A stretch of DNA of 62,077 nt from Ectocarpus siliculosus (taxonomy: Eukaryota; Sar; Phaeophyceae; Ectocarpales; Ectocarpaceae): positions 1,384,283 to 1,446,359 of the forward strand of contig FN649755.1 of the NCBI GenBank assembly GCA_000310025.1. Direction: 5' to 3'. Numbering within the stretch: the stretch's first letter is position 1; every line of letters begins with the position of its first letter. The translations under genes were made by a program, and so were the position numbers. This document shows, piece after piece, positions 22,342-34,246 of this stretch. A model generated the notes under the pieces. That model was not told the origin of the DNA, did no database searches, and saw only the letters and a list, made by a program, of their open reading frames with translations.

Positions 22342-22665
22342 CCACCACATCCCGTTCGACTGTGGGTATATCTCGAATGGGTAGTCTTTCTGTGTGTGTT
22401 TTTATTATTCCTTAATTGTAAACAGGCACTCCCTGATGAGTGATGAAAAGAGGGAACCAGCGAAACGTCAGCATTTCCTCCGCACTGAACTAAAGAGCCC
22501 CCCTGGACGGGGGTGCGCGCGCCCAACAACCCAACAGCACCCCACCAAAGCTCCACGTCACCCCAAGGTGCGAAGCCCTCGGCTCCTGGTGGAAACCTAG
22601 GGCTGGCAGAGGCATAGGGAGGACGGGGAGAGAGGCAGGGGCGCGAGAGGTGAGGTCTGCCTCTA
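22342..22665 (+). repeat. Dispersed repeat, copy B, with first segment inverted
   Basis: 22455-22665 matches 4557-4830 in the same orientation. The 74-bp segment 22342-22415, containing gtgggtatatctcgaatggg, is the reverse complement of 4467-4539. So the two copies differ by inversion of one end. A diverged relative of the segment, ttatgtctcgaacgggtagt, lies at 43229-43270. Confidence 0.75.
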
Positions 22666-23671
22666 GCGTTTACGATGCCTAGAATAGAGCACATCAACCT
22701 CCCCGTGCCGTGGGAAACGTGTCATGTGGCGGTCTCCGCCGTCTGTCTGTCTATCGCGGCGCCGTGGGCCAGGTTGGAGTCGTAAGCCCTGTTTGTTCTA
22801 CACCCGTGCTCGTACTGTGTGGCAAGGGTTGTACCGGTACATCGTCAGGATTGCTTTGACGTTACATATCTTGCCGACAGCGTAAACCTGAAGTCGCGTA
22901 CGCAGCAACCCAGGCCAAGTCGGTGCGACGTATGCGTACTTATAGCTCAAGGTCCGGACGTGAGGGGCTTCGCCCCCCGCCTGTCCTCCGTTGAAGGTAT
23001 ACCCGTTCGCGCCCTTCGTAGAGAGTGATAGTCACATATTGTATGCGTAGTAGCCAAGTGGAAGGTGGATTGTTACAAGGTGCAACGAGATCCCTATTTT
23101 TCCCGGCAACGTTCTTCGTGGTCAATTTGGTCTGACCTGAACGTTTTTGCCTTGTGTTTGCCCGCATTCTGCCGGTGGTGGTTGAAAAGCCCCATGACTA
23201 TCTACCATATGGTTTTAAGGGTTTGAAGACAAGCAACTTTGACGCTGAAGAGGTCGTGAGGAAATCGCAGGCGACACCCAGTTAGCTTGTGACACCCCAG
23301 TGCTAAAAACAGCAGGCCGGGTGGACAAGGTCTTTATGTCGGTGCTCATTTTTGTGCTTGTACTGTACCACGCTCTACGGTGAGCAAATCCAATTTGACC
23401 TGTTGTGTGTGTCAAGCAAGGCGTGCATTCAGCGATAGGAGACGTTTTTTTGCGCCGACCATTCGGGGATTTTTTTGCGTCGATGGCCGATCGATTCGTT
23501 TTTTTCGAGGGTCGATATGGATACGCGTCAATATCACGCTTCCGCCCGTGGACGCACGTCTGACGACAGCCACATCTATCAGCTGTCGCTCCTTGTAGCG
23601 ACAGCTATCCTATGATATAGGAAAGCAACCCTCCCCCCGTTTACATTCTGTTATTCTACTTTTTATCCGTA
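22666..23671. other. Intergenic, no gene seen
   Basis: No supported exon, RNA gene or array. Frames are below 80 codons. Confidence 0.5.
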
Positions 23672-24275
23672 TATGGGACACCATGAAGAGGGTCCTGTGT
23701 ACTGGCACGTTCGGGGTTACTCTGGAGCTGAAATATCGAAGGTCGCAGCAGCCCCTGAACACTGTCCGACTCTACGCCGGAACTAGCCGGAACCACACAT
23801 TTTTCACAGCCGTGCTCACTGCTACGGATCGTTAGCAGTAGCTAGTGGCATCAGTTACAACCCGCCGTTCAGGAGATTGGGGTTAGTGGCGGCGAGGACA
23901 AGCAGTACAAGACACAAAGGGTGTTGGTTATTTTCGGAGATTTGCGGGGATTGTACGCCGCTTCTACGATCCTCGATATCACCTCCCAAGAAGTAGATTT
24001 GAGCGCGCTAACACCCACACTCCACTGCTATTGGGTGTCGTCGACTGATAACAGTAGAATGCATAGCACCTAGTGCAACCCCGACCTTGTTTGAACGCAT
24101 GCCGTTCTGGCTCTTGTGGCTTGAACTTAGACTGGTGCGAAGTGTTGTCTTCATTTCAAAGGAGGTGTGTGGAGGTAGACGCGTGAAAGGAATACTTTTG
24201 AGTAGCCTCTACTGCCCACCGGGGGCGAGAATCAACGATTTCTGTTATTCGCGATGCCTTCCGATGGTCTTGTAT
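23672..24275 (+). repeat. Uncharacterised dispersed repeat, copy B, uninterrupted
   Basis: This is the continuous partner of the three split blocks at 4.9-11.5 kb. It reads straight through both insertion points: accacacatttttcacagcc around 23791-23810 is the empty site of the inverted-repeat element, and cacctagtgcaaccccgacc around 24067-24086 is that of the LTR retrotransposon. Confidence 0.85.
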
Positions 24276-25870
24276 CTAATGAAATCAACATCAAAAATCT
24301 CTGTCTGCCATCAAAAATTCCGTCTATCAGTCGACGTGTGCGTCGGGGACGTGAGGATGGGTGTGGGTGGAAAACAAGACACATAAAGCAGTGGATGCTT
24401 GACAACCCGGCGGTGTGGTGATGCGTGACACACAGCTCTCTGCAACGAAAGAAAATAGACAGAGGTGGGATCGGAGTCGGAACACGGAGCACTGTGCCTC
24501 GTCCAAGCTGAGTCGCGAATCTTAAAAGTGACGACAGCAGCACCGTAGATGCAGGTTCGAGCGGGCGATTGCAGCATGCTTCATGGTGCTGTGCAAAAAT
24601 CGTTCCCCGCTTGGGGTCTCGAGCCCGCAGCAGCAGGTTAGAGAGAGCCGTCCACATCGGCGTTGTCGAAAGAGATAGTCGAATGGGGTCCGCGTGCCGG
24701 CGTGCCGAGATCGTCTTGAGCTCAGAGTTGCCCGAAACCCCGCTGCTCTTTGAGGCGCCCAGAATTGATTTTTGCACATTTACGATTTTTTTGAAAATTT
24801 GGCTATCCTTTTCTCTCTGACCCTTGCCGTGGGTGGGCTTGCAGGACCACAATTGTACGCTACTAATTCGGTCAAGGCCTTGTTTCCGTCGTTTGGCGAG
24901 AAAATAATTATAGCGCCCCATGGGGCAGCAACAACCGGTAGCGCCCGGCTTCCACACTACAACCGTTGGTAAAGTAGCGATAGAGAGAGCAACGGGATGA
25001 GTGGAAGAGAGAGAAGCAGAGACAACAGAGAAACAAAGGGAGATGGGGATCCATGTGTGTCATAGTGGCAGCAGGAGGAAGGATGAGAAGACACGGCAGG
25101 GTCTTCACCACAGTGCAGCTACAAGGAAAAAAAGCAGCATGATTCCTAGCGTTGTTTCGCCCGCCACTCCCCTAAAGCGCCAGAAGCGGAAACATCCTAG
25201 TGCAGTAGCCTCACGCACTTCCTGCTCTGTTTTTGCCTGCTGTTGTTGTGTTGTTGCTGGCGTGGAAGAATCAAGTAGGAAGAAGGGGATTTATGTTTTC
25301 TTGCCGTTAGGATATGCCTGGTATTTCTTAGCGATCGAAGATGGAATCTTGTACAGAGATGTTGCTGCGCATATCACAAGCAAGATTTCATCATGAAGGC
25401 ATTGCTACATGGTCGGTATTCTTACCGCTGCTGGTGCTGCTGCTACTGTTCGCCGTCGTTATGATCACAGTTTCCGAGATACACACAGCAGTAGCTTCAC
25501 GAGGGACTGGCAACCTTTCACTTTTGATATCGTTCTAAAGCGCCTCCACTCACAAATGACCGAGCTGTTCGTTGTCCTCAACTGGTGTGGCATCGACAGC
25601 AACTTTCTTCTTGAGAAACATATTGTGGCCGTGTTGCAGTTTAGGGTGCTTACGATCAACGGCAACGTACATGCATTCATCTCCACCAGCATGGATTATC
25701 ACCCGGGCGACCTGTTCTTATTGGAAATGCTTGGGGTGGTACAATCACGGACGGGGTGGCAGTGTTCTTCAGACCTTCTTATGTCACTAGACAAGTTTTT
25801 ATGCGTTTGAACCTGTCGCGACCACTTCGTCAGTTCTGAACGGCAAACGAGAATAACCTCCGACATGTGT
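24276..25870. other. Upstream region of FNIP member 2, no confident gene
   Basis: Open frames at 25001-25396 and 25409-25810 (plus) are 131-133 codons long but have no recognised domain. A different frame at 25341-25538 encodes a hydrophobic run (VFLPLLVLLLLFAVVMITV) that could be coincidental, as the DNA is a CTG-rich tract. The ~75 bp before the member-2 ATG (25860-25935) is conserved before members 1 and 3. Confidence 0.4.
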
Positions 25871-25935
25871 ACCCCCCTTTTCTCATCCTGCTTCCCGTTG
25901 GAAAGGTTTGAACACCGCGTGACACTTGTTGCGTC

Positions 25936-28900
25936 ATGGACGGAGACACTGGTTCGGGTTCCGCAAGGCCTGGTGAGTAAAGAGCTACCCGTTTTGGTGT
26001 AAGGGTATTGTTTTGGCGGTGTCTTAAAAACATATTTCAAGGAAGTCGGTGTTCGTGCACATCGGGCGTCAATTTCTGTGTCGGGTTCATGGCCACCTTG
26101 GTCGCATTCCTCACGTGTTCGGTAGCACTCTATATCAGCAGCGTTCATGGTGCCTGTGCTTCCGCATGTAGTCAAACGCGACCACTGGTTAATCTCTTTT
26201 CCTCAAGCTGGAGTGTACGGTTCCGACGCATGCAATTTTTATGCTGTGAAACGCCGTCAGGGTTGTTGTTGCGCATATATTGTCGGTGAGGCTCAACGCG
26301 ATACTGTTCGGCGACTAACAGCTCTGCGACCAGCAGCATGGGAAATTTAGGTGCTTGGTAGGATGTGCCATGCGTACCACTCGACGACGGACCCTTGTGG
26401 ACATTTTCGGAGAACAAAATTGTCGAATCGTAGCTCAGGGAATGCACAAGAAAGTTTGAGGGTGTTGCGTTTTTCTACGCGGGACAAGTACCGGGATATC
26501 TTGCTCTCATGGAACGAAACCTTGCCCTGCAGAGCATTTCAAGGAAACAAAAAGCATCCTCAAAGGCTGTCATACGAGTTGATGACTAGGTTTCATGTGA
26601 AACTGGGATGATTTCAGGCTGGAACAGACCCGAAACCATCAGAAATCTGTGACCACACCGACAACTTGACGCTCCTGCAGATGAATGGGGTTCGGCCGTG
26701 GCGAGCGGAGACGCGACCAAGTTGTCCGAGCTGGTGCTGGTTCGGTCCGGTTCAATGCCCGAACGGGCTCTGTCGATTTTAAGAAACTGCGTCTCTGCGC
26801 TGGAGAAGGAGGATGCTCTTCCAGCTCCGGCTTCTTCTCCCCTTTCTTCGCCCCCGACTACGCATGGTGGGTTCCATTTTGACGTCTGGAGTTGGTTCAG
26901 TGACTGCACTGTTGCCGAGTTTAGGGTGGCATGCCGCATCAGGTGCTGTTTACCTGGTTGGCATCTGTTTCGTGTGGGCCTCTGCTTGCCTACCAGTGAG
27001 GCATGCCTCCCTCTCCTCGTGATGCTTCCCGCTGGAAAGGTTTGCACAATGTGACAACACAGTTCTACCGATGCTAGTTCCGCAAGGCCTGATAGCATAA
27101 GAGCTATTTTGGTGCAGGCGTCATGTTTCGCTTTTTGTTCCTCCCTGAGACGGATAGGATTTGGGTCTCATGTGTATCGTTCGAGATTCCGCTCTGTTTG
27201 CTTGCTTTCAATCGGTTGTGCCCTTGTGGTTTGACGAGTGCCGGTTGCAGACACGCAATCCCAGCGTGATACTGGTAGTATGTAACTGCAAAGATATGGG
27301 TGCCGGTTGAAAGCTGTTCCTGACTGATGCTCCATCGGCAGTTCGTCTGTTTTGACTCTTGCCCCGAAATCCCCAGACAAGTGTGTGCACAGGTCCCCAC
27401 AGCACATTTCCAAGCGGTCACTCTTCGTGCACCTGTTGCTACTGCTGTGTTACTTTCGTGACTACCTTGCTCGCGATTGTAACATTTTTGGGAAGCATTG
27501 AATCTCCGCAGTGTTGGTGTTTATGCCTCCATATGTAGTTGAACGCGACTGCGGTGTATTTATTTTACCCTAGCTGGAGTGTACGATTCTGGCGAATGCA
27601 GGTTGGTATACTAGGAAACGTCTTTCTGTTTTTTTTCCCCTATGTTTTGTATGGGTTTGGCGCTGCATATGGTTGTCGTGTTTTCTCTGGGACTGAGATC
27701 TCGTCGACCTGTTAACCCGGGTGTTTTATGGTGCTTGGGAGGCTACGCTATGTGCAGTATTCGCGATCGACGACCCTGCGCGTGTTCGGTGAGCGATATA
27801 GTCGAGTCGTAACGGGCATTCACACCATAAAGCAAGCATATTTGACAGTGGTTTGCTCTCAAACGCGTGGGAAACATCGGGACAATTGATCCCTTTGTTT
27901 CGAAAATTGTCCTCCTGGCCATGTTGACGAACTTATTTTGTAAACGCCGTCGCAGCAACGGCTGTATTGCTAGTGTTGGGCACGTTTGGTGTCCAACCTC
28001 GACCTTAGACTGCGACGAATCCGAAACCAACAGTTATCTTTGACAGCGCGGAAAAAATGACCACTCCGCAGATGAATGGGGTTCGGCCGTGGCGAGCGGA
28101 GATGCGACCAAGCTAGCCGAGCTGGTGCTGCTTTGGTCCGGTTCGATCTCCGAACGGGCTCTGTCGATTGTTAGAAACTGCGTCTCGTTGCTGGAAAAGG
28201 AGGTTGCTCTTTCAGCACCGGGTTCTTCTCCCTCTCCTTCACTCCCGACTACGCCAGGTGGGTTCTATAATGACGCTGGAGTTTGTGAATTGCCTGAACT
28301 TTCACGAATAGGATATGCTGCAGATCTTGCTTACCTGATGGTTGGGAATCATTTGGTGCGAGCCTCTGCTTGCCTACCGGCGAGACCTGCACAGGATATT
28401 TAGGGACGCATGTTTTGACCGGTCCTTGATATAGGAGCGTAATCTTATCATGTTCGCTTGGCGTTTTGTCCCAAGATTTGGTCGGCATTTCGGCCTGGGT
28501 CTCGAAATTTCGTACCGCCCGCTCTATCGGGAAAATGTGTTTTTCGGTGAACGTTGTGCCACATGTGCCGTGTGTCTCCTATCGTCTTGTTAAAGTTGTT
28601 CGAGACATGGCATCCCCTTCGTCCATAGAACGTTCCACCGCGTGTTGAAAACTGAGAATGCGGCAATCGTAGATGGATGCACCCCAGCTGCATAGCCGCA
28701 ACACTGAAGGTGGGTAATAGCTGTGAGCGCCGGCGTGGAGTTTGACAACACAAGACGCTGGCCACGCCTCCGTACACAGGAGTATGCAACAGTGTTCCAT
28801 TTCTGTCCCCGCTGCGAAAATGAGCGGCAACCCGACAGCCGAAGGCAATCACGAACGTCTCTTACTCCGCGGTCAGAACAACCAGGTCACGCGGTCAGAA

Positions 28901-30654
28901 CACCCGATTGAACCTGCCTTCATCATTGTTATCTGCACTCCGTGGTATATTTCGGGTGCAAGCGGATTGGGTGTATGATGATTCGGTCGAACGATTAAAG
29001 CTTTGCACCCTACACACTGAGCTCTGTTCGAAACAACTTTCTTCTTTTTTTTTGTTTTGCACTTCATTCTTGTTCGTGCGTCTCATTGTACTTGGGCTGC
29101 GTGACATCACGACTGTCCTATCGCGGGCTGCTACTGCCACTTGCTTCTGCAGATTGTTCCGCACACCTATATAGGTAACTCCGTCAGTGTTTATTTCCAA
29201 GTCGGGTTGCTTTGTTGCGGTCTGACATAATACGTACATGTTGGAAAAAATCTTCGTTTTAATCGAAAGGTCGCCGGTTTCAAAACGACCCGTATTTGTA
29301 GGCATCCGTGCGTGTGTACATACGAACGTGCGGTCGATTTTCTGTTCTGTACGACCGCCCCGGCGGCTGTTTCCCTCTCGACAACCCTAACAGCATACGG
29401 CCATCGGTGCTAGCAAGCTACAAGCGGAATTACCAAAAGTACATCGACCGCTTGGAGGCAGCCCTGACCACGGCATTTTCTTAGGTGTTCAACTCTGTGC
29501 TTTGTGCTTCAACCGTTTTCTTCGGTATTGTTGTGGTGTGATTAACTCTAATACGTGTTGTTGTAGGCCTCACTGAAAGATTTCGAATTTCGCCATTTTC
29601 ATGCCTTAGCTCATGTACACTTTCATCCACGACGTTTTCTTCCGCAGGAAGCGTTCGAACCTCGTGCTTGAACGCGTTCGTCGCTGCTTTGAACGGGACG
29701 TGCGACGGGAAGGCTTGGTACACGTCGATTCTGGAGCTGCAGCTGGCGTCTCTGGAGTTCTGCATTGCGTGCAGAAACTACCCGACCATGAAGTTGAAAG
29801 TTGACGCACGAACTCCTCGCAGGCTGCTGGCCACTGGGGATGCCCCACACCTGCAGTCGGAGTGGTTGTGTGGGACACGCGTGCCACGGCTACGAGCACG
29901 CCGCGTTTCCTGGGACATGGCGACAGCAGCGGAGTTAAGAGACCCGATATTTGCAATGACCGACGTGGACTACTTGGAGTTCGGCGAAACCTTTAATGAC
30001 AGCCTTCAGCCTGTGGCATGGCCGCGACGGCTGAAAACGATTGAGTTTTGCCGTTCGTCACAATTCGACCAGGCTATCGAGCTGGTACAATGGCCGGCAT
30101 CGATGCAGAGGCTTGGTTTCGGTAAGAGGTTCAACCAGCCGATTGAGCGAGTTTCATGGCCAGGTTCGCTGGGAGTACTTCGTTTCGGTCATGATTTCAA
30201 CCAACCAATTGCGGGGGTCGAGTGGCCGGCCTCCATGAGGTACATCATGCTTGGTTCAACGTTCAACCAGCCGATCCAGCGTGTTTCATGGCCACATTCG
30301 CTGCAGACGCTCATTTTCGCAGGGGACTTCAACGAGCCGATTGAGGGAGTTTCGTGGCCAGATCCGTTGCAGGCGCTCTGGTTTGGATGGCAATTCAACC
30401 AGCCCATCGAGGGGGTGTCATGGCCAGAATCGTTGCAGAAACTCAGTATTACACGTGACTTCAACCAGCCCATTGAACGAAGTTCATGGCCAAGCTCGCT
30501 GCAGGAGCTCAGTTTCGGAATTGAATTCAACCAACAAATCGAGCACGTCCGCTGGCCGGAGTCGCTTCAGGTGCTAAGGGTGGGGTGTAAATTCAAGCAA
30601 AGTATCACAAAGGTGAGGTGGCCTCTAGGGTTCCAGGGGGTGCAGTATACGTGA
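25936..30654 (+). CDS. FNIP-repeat family member 2, intact model with duplicated cassette exon
   Basis: Four exons fit: 25936-25972 (MDGDTGSGSARP plus one base, donor G/GTGAGT), 26681-26866, 28072-28257 and 29648-30654. Exons 2a and 2b are both 186 nt, phase 1 at each end, start DEWGSAVASGDATKL and end in Ser/Pro-rich linkers before G/GTGGGT donors. The joined frame is 1416 nt, 471 residues plus stop. The last exon starts GSVRTSCLNAFVAALNGTCD, has a conserved block (TPRRLLATGDAP, GTRVPRLRARRVSWD) and then about nine FNIP-type repeats (FNQPIEGVSWPESLQKL). FNIP repeats form leucine-rich-repeat-like solenoids in Dictyostelium and giant-virus proteins. No signal peptide, membrane segment, F-box or kinase is visible, so a cytosolic binding role is only inferred. 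Splicing with 2a, 2b or both all keep frame. Confidence 0.8.
27005..27110 (+). pseudogene. Relic of a duplicated FNIP exon 1 inside member 2
   Basis: Between cassettes 2a and 2b the sequence atgcttcccgctggaaagg, then ATG CTA GTT CCG CAA GGC CTG, matches the 5' UTR, exon 1 and donor region of the family. Codons 2-6 are missing and the donor GTGAGT has become ATAGCA. What follows (gctattttggtgcaggcg, catgtttcgctttttg) matches intron 1 of member 3. So the duplicated unit was promoter, exon 1, intron 1 and cassette exon, and the inner exon 1 then decayed. Confidence 0.65.
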
Positions 30655-32140
30655 CAACCCTGGCATCGATGGCCGCACGTTTGGTCCCATCTTGGGAGGT
30701 GATGATACGCGTTGCTTTCAGCGATTGAAGCACAGCGTAATATGCTGTCGTGGTTGCAGGTTCAGATGATCTGCCTGGGCCGCGAAGTTGTTGTCTATTT
30801 TCTCGGGGGTAGCACTTTGTGTGGTATTGGCTGTGTCCCAGCCCCACATTTCTGACGCGGTGAAACACTTTGGTTTGTCGCTGTTCGCAATAACTTGTAC
30901 ACGCCGTGTTCGTTTACAAAACTGAACCAATCCAAGCGATAGTCGTGTGGGCAAGTTGGAGCAGGTACAACTGGATTTTCTCGTTCCAAAACTGCATCGA
31001 GGAGGGGGATCCCCAAACGTAGGTAATATGAGTGGCAATGAAGACCAGCAGGAGTACAGTAGTTTCGTCGTCTGTAGATCTTTGTTTCTTTTGAGACTGG
31101 CGAACAAACGCACAACAGCAGTGTCGGGAGAGCGGGTTGGAGATAATTTGAGTTGCTTGAGCGCCGTTTTGAGAACTAGAGATATGGGACGTTTTTGGTC
31201 TGTGATCTGGCTCGTGATGGAGCCTGGATCGTTGGATTCCAGTTAACAATGATGGCGCGTGTACGAAGTCCAAACTAGCCGGGTGAAGTGGAATTGTGCT
31301 GTTCGCCGTGGAATGGGCACTATGGTTTGGGGTTGCAATGGGCATCTGGTGTCTTTTGATCAGCTGGTGGTTGATCTGGATGCAGACCGGGCGGAGGTCT
31401 GTAGCTTTTTCGCTGCAGAATAATACAACATACTATACAAGGCTTCCCTTCGGAGTGGGGTGAGGAGAGGACCGTGGCAAGGGGCGATGCAAGAACATAC
31501 ATGCATGCAATAAGAAAAAGGGGAAACAGATGAAACTAGAAGTACATGCTACTTCGTGTTTACGAACCCTTTTTGGGAGGTCGGCGCGAGCTCTTTCATC
31601 GCTAAGGATGTGGGATTTCGGCTGCAAAACATGTTCAGCTTCTCAGAGTAATATCCGTGAAAGTTTCATTCGACTCCCCCACCCCTTGCCCGACCCGGCC
31701 CGAAATGCTGATCTCGAGCTACAATGCCAACCTCGCGGAGTCTCGAGTATGGTTCGGTGGGGAATCGCAGATCATGACCCCTCCTCGAGTGTGAGGAGCT
31801 TTCACCTCCTGTGGCCGACAAGTCGGCCTTGTCTGTGCCGGACCCCGAACGGGGCGGTTGAACAGACAAAGAGGGTCCGTCCGGTTGCATTACAAGTGTT
31901 TTTTTTTTTTTTGCTTGCGAGTGAGCGGGGCTTTCCATCGTTGCCACCTTGCTTGATGGTTTGTATCCCTCAGGCTGCTGTTTCATGCGCCACAGCGGGC
32001 ATCTCGGAGGTATACGGTCTCTCACCGGTGGCCACTTTGCTCTCCCACAGTGTGTTCACACATACATTTCCACAAGGGTGCACATACCCCAGCCTCTTCC
32101 AATAAATACATTGACAAGGTGCTTGGGCATCTACCTGCCA
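30655..32140. other. 3' flank of FNIP member 2 and intergenic
   Basis: 30690-30970 aligns with the 3' flank of member 1. Beyond it, the plus frame 31530-32105 is open for 191 codons, but it crosses a T12 tract, shows no domain and has poor codon bias. I do not call it a gene. Confidence 0.45.
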
Positions 32141-32144
32141 GGGT

Positions 32145-32950
32145 TCCATGGTCTGTGACACCGCTACCTTGGGGAAGTACGGGGTTCGGAACCATGTCAA
32201 GGTTTCGTGGTTTGGCTCCCAGTAGTGCTTGCCCATTTGTCGAGAACCTAAGGTTCCAAAAGGTTCCCGGAATATTCTCGTTATTGTTCTGGTTCTGTTG
32301 TGCACACCTCCAGTAGTGACACCCTAGGCTTTCACCGTGCAGCAACCTAGCACTAACTGTGCACAGCAGCCTACGGTACACCAGCAACCTAGAACGTTAA
32401 CTCGGTACATCAACCTAGCTTTTCGACCGTTCAGCAACCTAGCGCTGACCGTCCGTGCAGCAACCTAGCGCTGACGCAACCTAGGTAGCGCCGCGGCTTG
32501 CCGCGGCCTAGGCTTGCTTGTGGTACAGTGATCCAGCACTTTCCCAAATGCTATAGGTTTGGGTCGGGTCGGTTGGGTTAGGGTTAGGGTTAGGGATAGG
32601 GTTAGCTTCATGGCTATATGCTAGCTTTGGAGGGGTGCAAAAAAAGTACAGCAAGAAGCGGGTCGAACCAGTAATGCGTAGCTTCTGAAGGTCACGCTTC
32701 AACCATCGGGGGGAAGTTTCCGAGAACTTTCTTTTCTCGTCAAAGGGCTAAGCACCGCTCGTGGTTTGTGACACCCTGGGATGTCATGTGCAACCTTGTG
32801 GAAGTACGGGGTTCGGAACCCTGTCAAGGTACCGTGGTTTGTGACACCCTGGGATATGTGCGACCTTGTGGATGTACGTGGTTCGGAACCCTGTCAGGGT
32901 TCTATGGTTTGTGACACCATGGATGGGATATGTGCGACCTTGTGATGGCA
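32145..32950 (+). repeat. Cluster of short tandem arrays
   Basis: A ~70-76-bp unit, ggtttgtgacaccctgggat followed by gtacggggttcggaaccctg, occurs at 32150, 32765, 32837 and 32905 with divergence. Between, at about 32338-32490, a ~25-bp unit containing cagcaacctagcgctgaccg is repeated about six times. The first unit shares its accctgt...aaggt vocabulary with the satellite at 44.0-45.6 kb. Confidence 0.75.
32573..32605 (+). repeat. Interstitial telomere-like tract
   Basis: The tract reads (TTAGGG) about four times with one variant unit (TTAGGGA then TAGGG). TTAGGG is the telomeric repeat reported for brown algae and many other eukaryotes. It lies inside a cluster of tandem repeats, not at a chromosome end. 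Confidence 0.8.
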
Positions 32951-33490
32951 TGCATGTAACGCGTCTTATAAAATAGCTATCTTATTTTATCTTTCGCAAT
33001 GTACCCCGACCAGGTAGAACACACATGTTCACACGGATAGTACACGGCCGGCCATGTATATATTATCACTCGAAACACATTCCGCGACGCCTACGCATAC
33101 CCGGCAAGGGTACTCCGTTTACTACATGACAGTGGAAGAAATGTATAGCGCCGCAGAAAAAAATTCAGCGTGGGTTTTGCTCATCCACTGTGCAAATACG
33201 ATCGAAGGCCCTTAACCGGTATGTGTTGATAATAACATAATTAATGCAGCCTGTCTCTCTCTTCCATCTGCCTCTTTGCTACAGACCCTCTCCCCTGCTG
33301 TTCACCAAAACGTTCTGACTGTCGCGTCCGCCGCATGTATCCCCTGTTCCCAAAAAATCCAAGGCGCCTCCACAAACCACGGATTTGAACTGTACTCTAT
33401 GTAGTCCTACCGAAAAAACTAGCCACACGAAATAAAAAACGCGAGAAGGATATATCCCAACTCACTCAAAACGTATCATTCAGCGGCAAT
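32951..33490. other. AT-richer intergenic, nothing recognised
   Basis: No open frame over 60 codons, no repeat array and no RNA gene was seen. Confidence 0.5.
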
Positions 33491-33502
33491 CAAAACAAAG
33501 CG

Positions 33503-34246
33503 ATGCAAGAGGGTGTGGTCGCCACACCCGATGTCATCGAAGGCCGGTGTGGCACGCGCATTGTGCTCTCTGCACCCGTCGAAATCGAGGCCTCGATGGG
33601 GGGGCAAATCGGAAGAGGTCGTTCTCCTTTGTGGGGGCTGGTTCCGCCCTCAAGGCGTCGACGACCCCGTTGCGTCTGCTGTTTCCGGGACGGATTGGGA
33701 ATCGTCCCCAGCAGAACAACCTGTCGAGAGGTCGAGAACAACGGAAAGAGGGCGCCCGCGGCAAGGATGTCGATAAAACAACTTAGACGCTGGGTTACAC
33801 AGTATAGCTATATAGCGGTACCAAGCAAGGAACGACCTGAAAAAGAACGCATCAACGACCACCCGAACTTGAAACTTGGAAAATGTTGCAAGTCGCCGCC
33901 GATATTAGTTGACCTGGTAAAGGACGCCTCTTCATACTCAACAATCACAACTTTTGAAAGAAAACATCGCGCGGGAGGCCAAACAACAGGGTTGAACTGG
34001 TGCCCAAAACCTGCCCGGGGGTCATCAGGTTGGGACGTTGTGAATCGACCTCAGATAACCCTTGGTCTAGGCTTCGACCAAAGCCTCAGTCCGTTAAGCG
34101 GGGCTAGCTGCATAGGTACGTCGGCGTACAACCTGACCCTCGGGAGGTTGTGGGGGAGGTTGTGCACCAGATACAACCTGCTTTGGCCACCCGTGATGCT
34201 CAAAGAATCGCCAGGTCAGATTTCCGCACTCTGCCCAACCCTTTGA
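33503..34246 (+). other. Unassigned 247-codon open frame
   Basis: The frame is open from an ATG at 33503 to a TGA ending at 34246. It has no known domain, no transmembrane segment and no consistent codon bias. The overlapping plus frame at 33513-33776 ends in a more protein-like SRTTERGRPRQGCR, so even the coding frame is uncertain. It may be part of a decayed mobile element or chance. Confidence 0.2.

Noticed and set aside
31530-32105. 191-codon plus frame.
   Set aside because: Runs through a T12 tract and shows no domain or codon bias.
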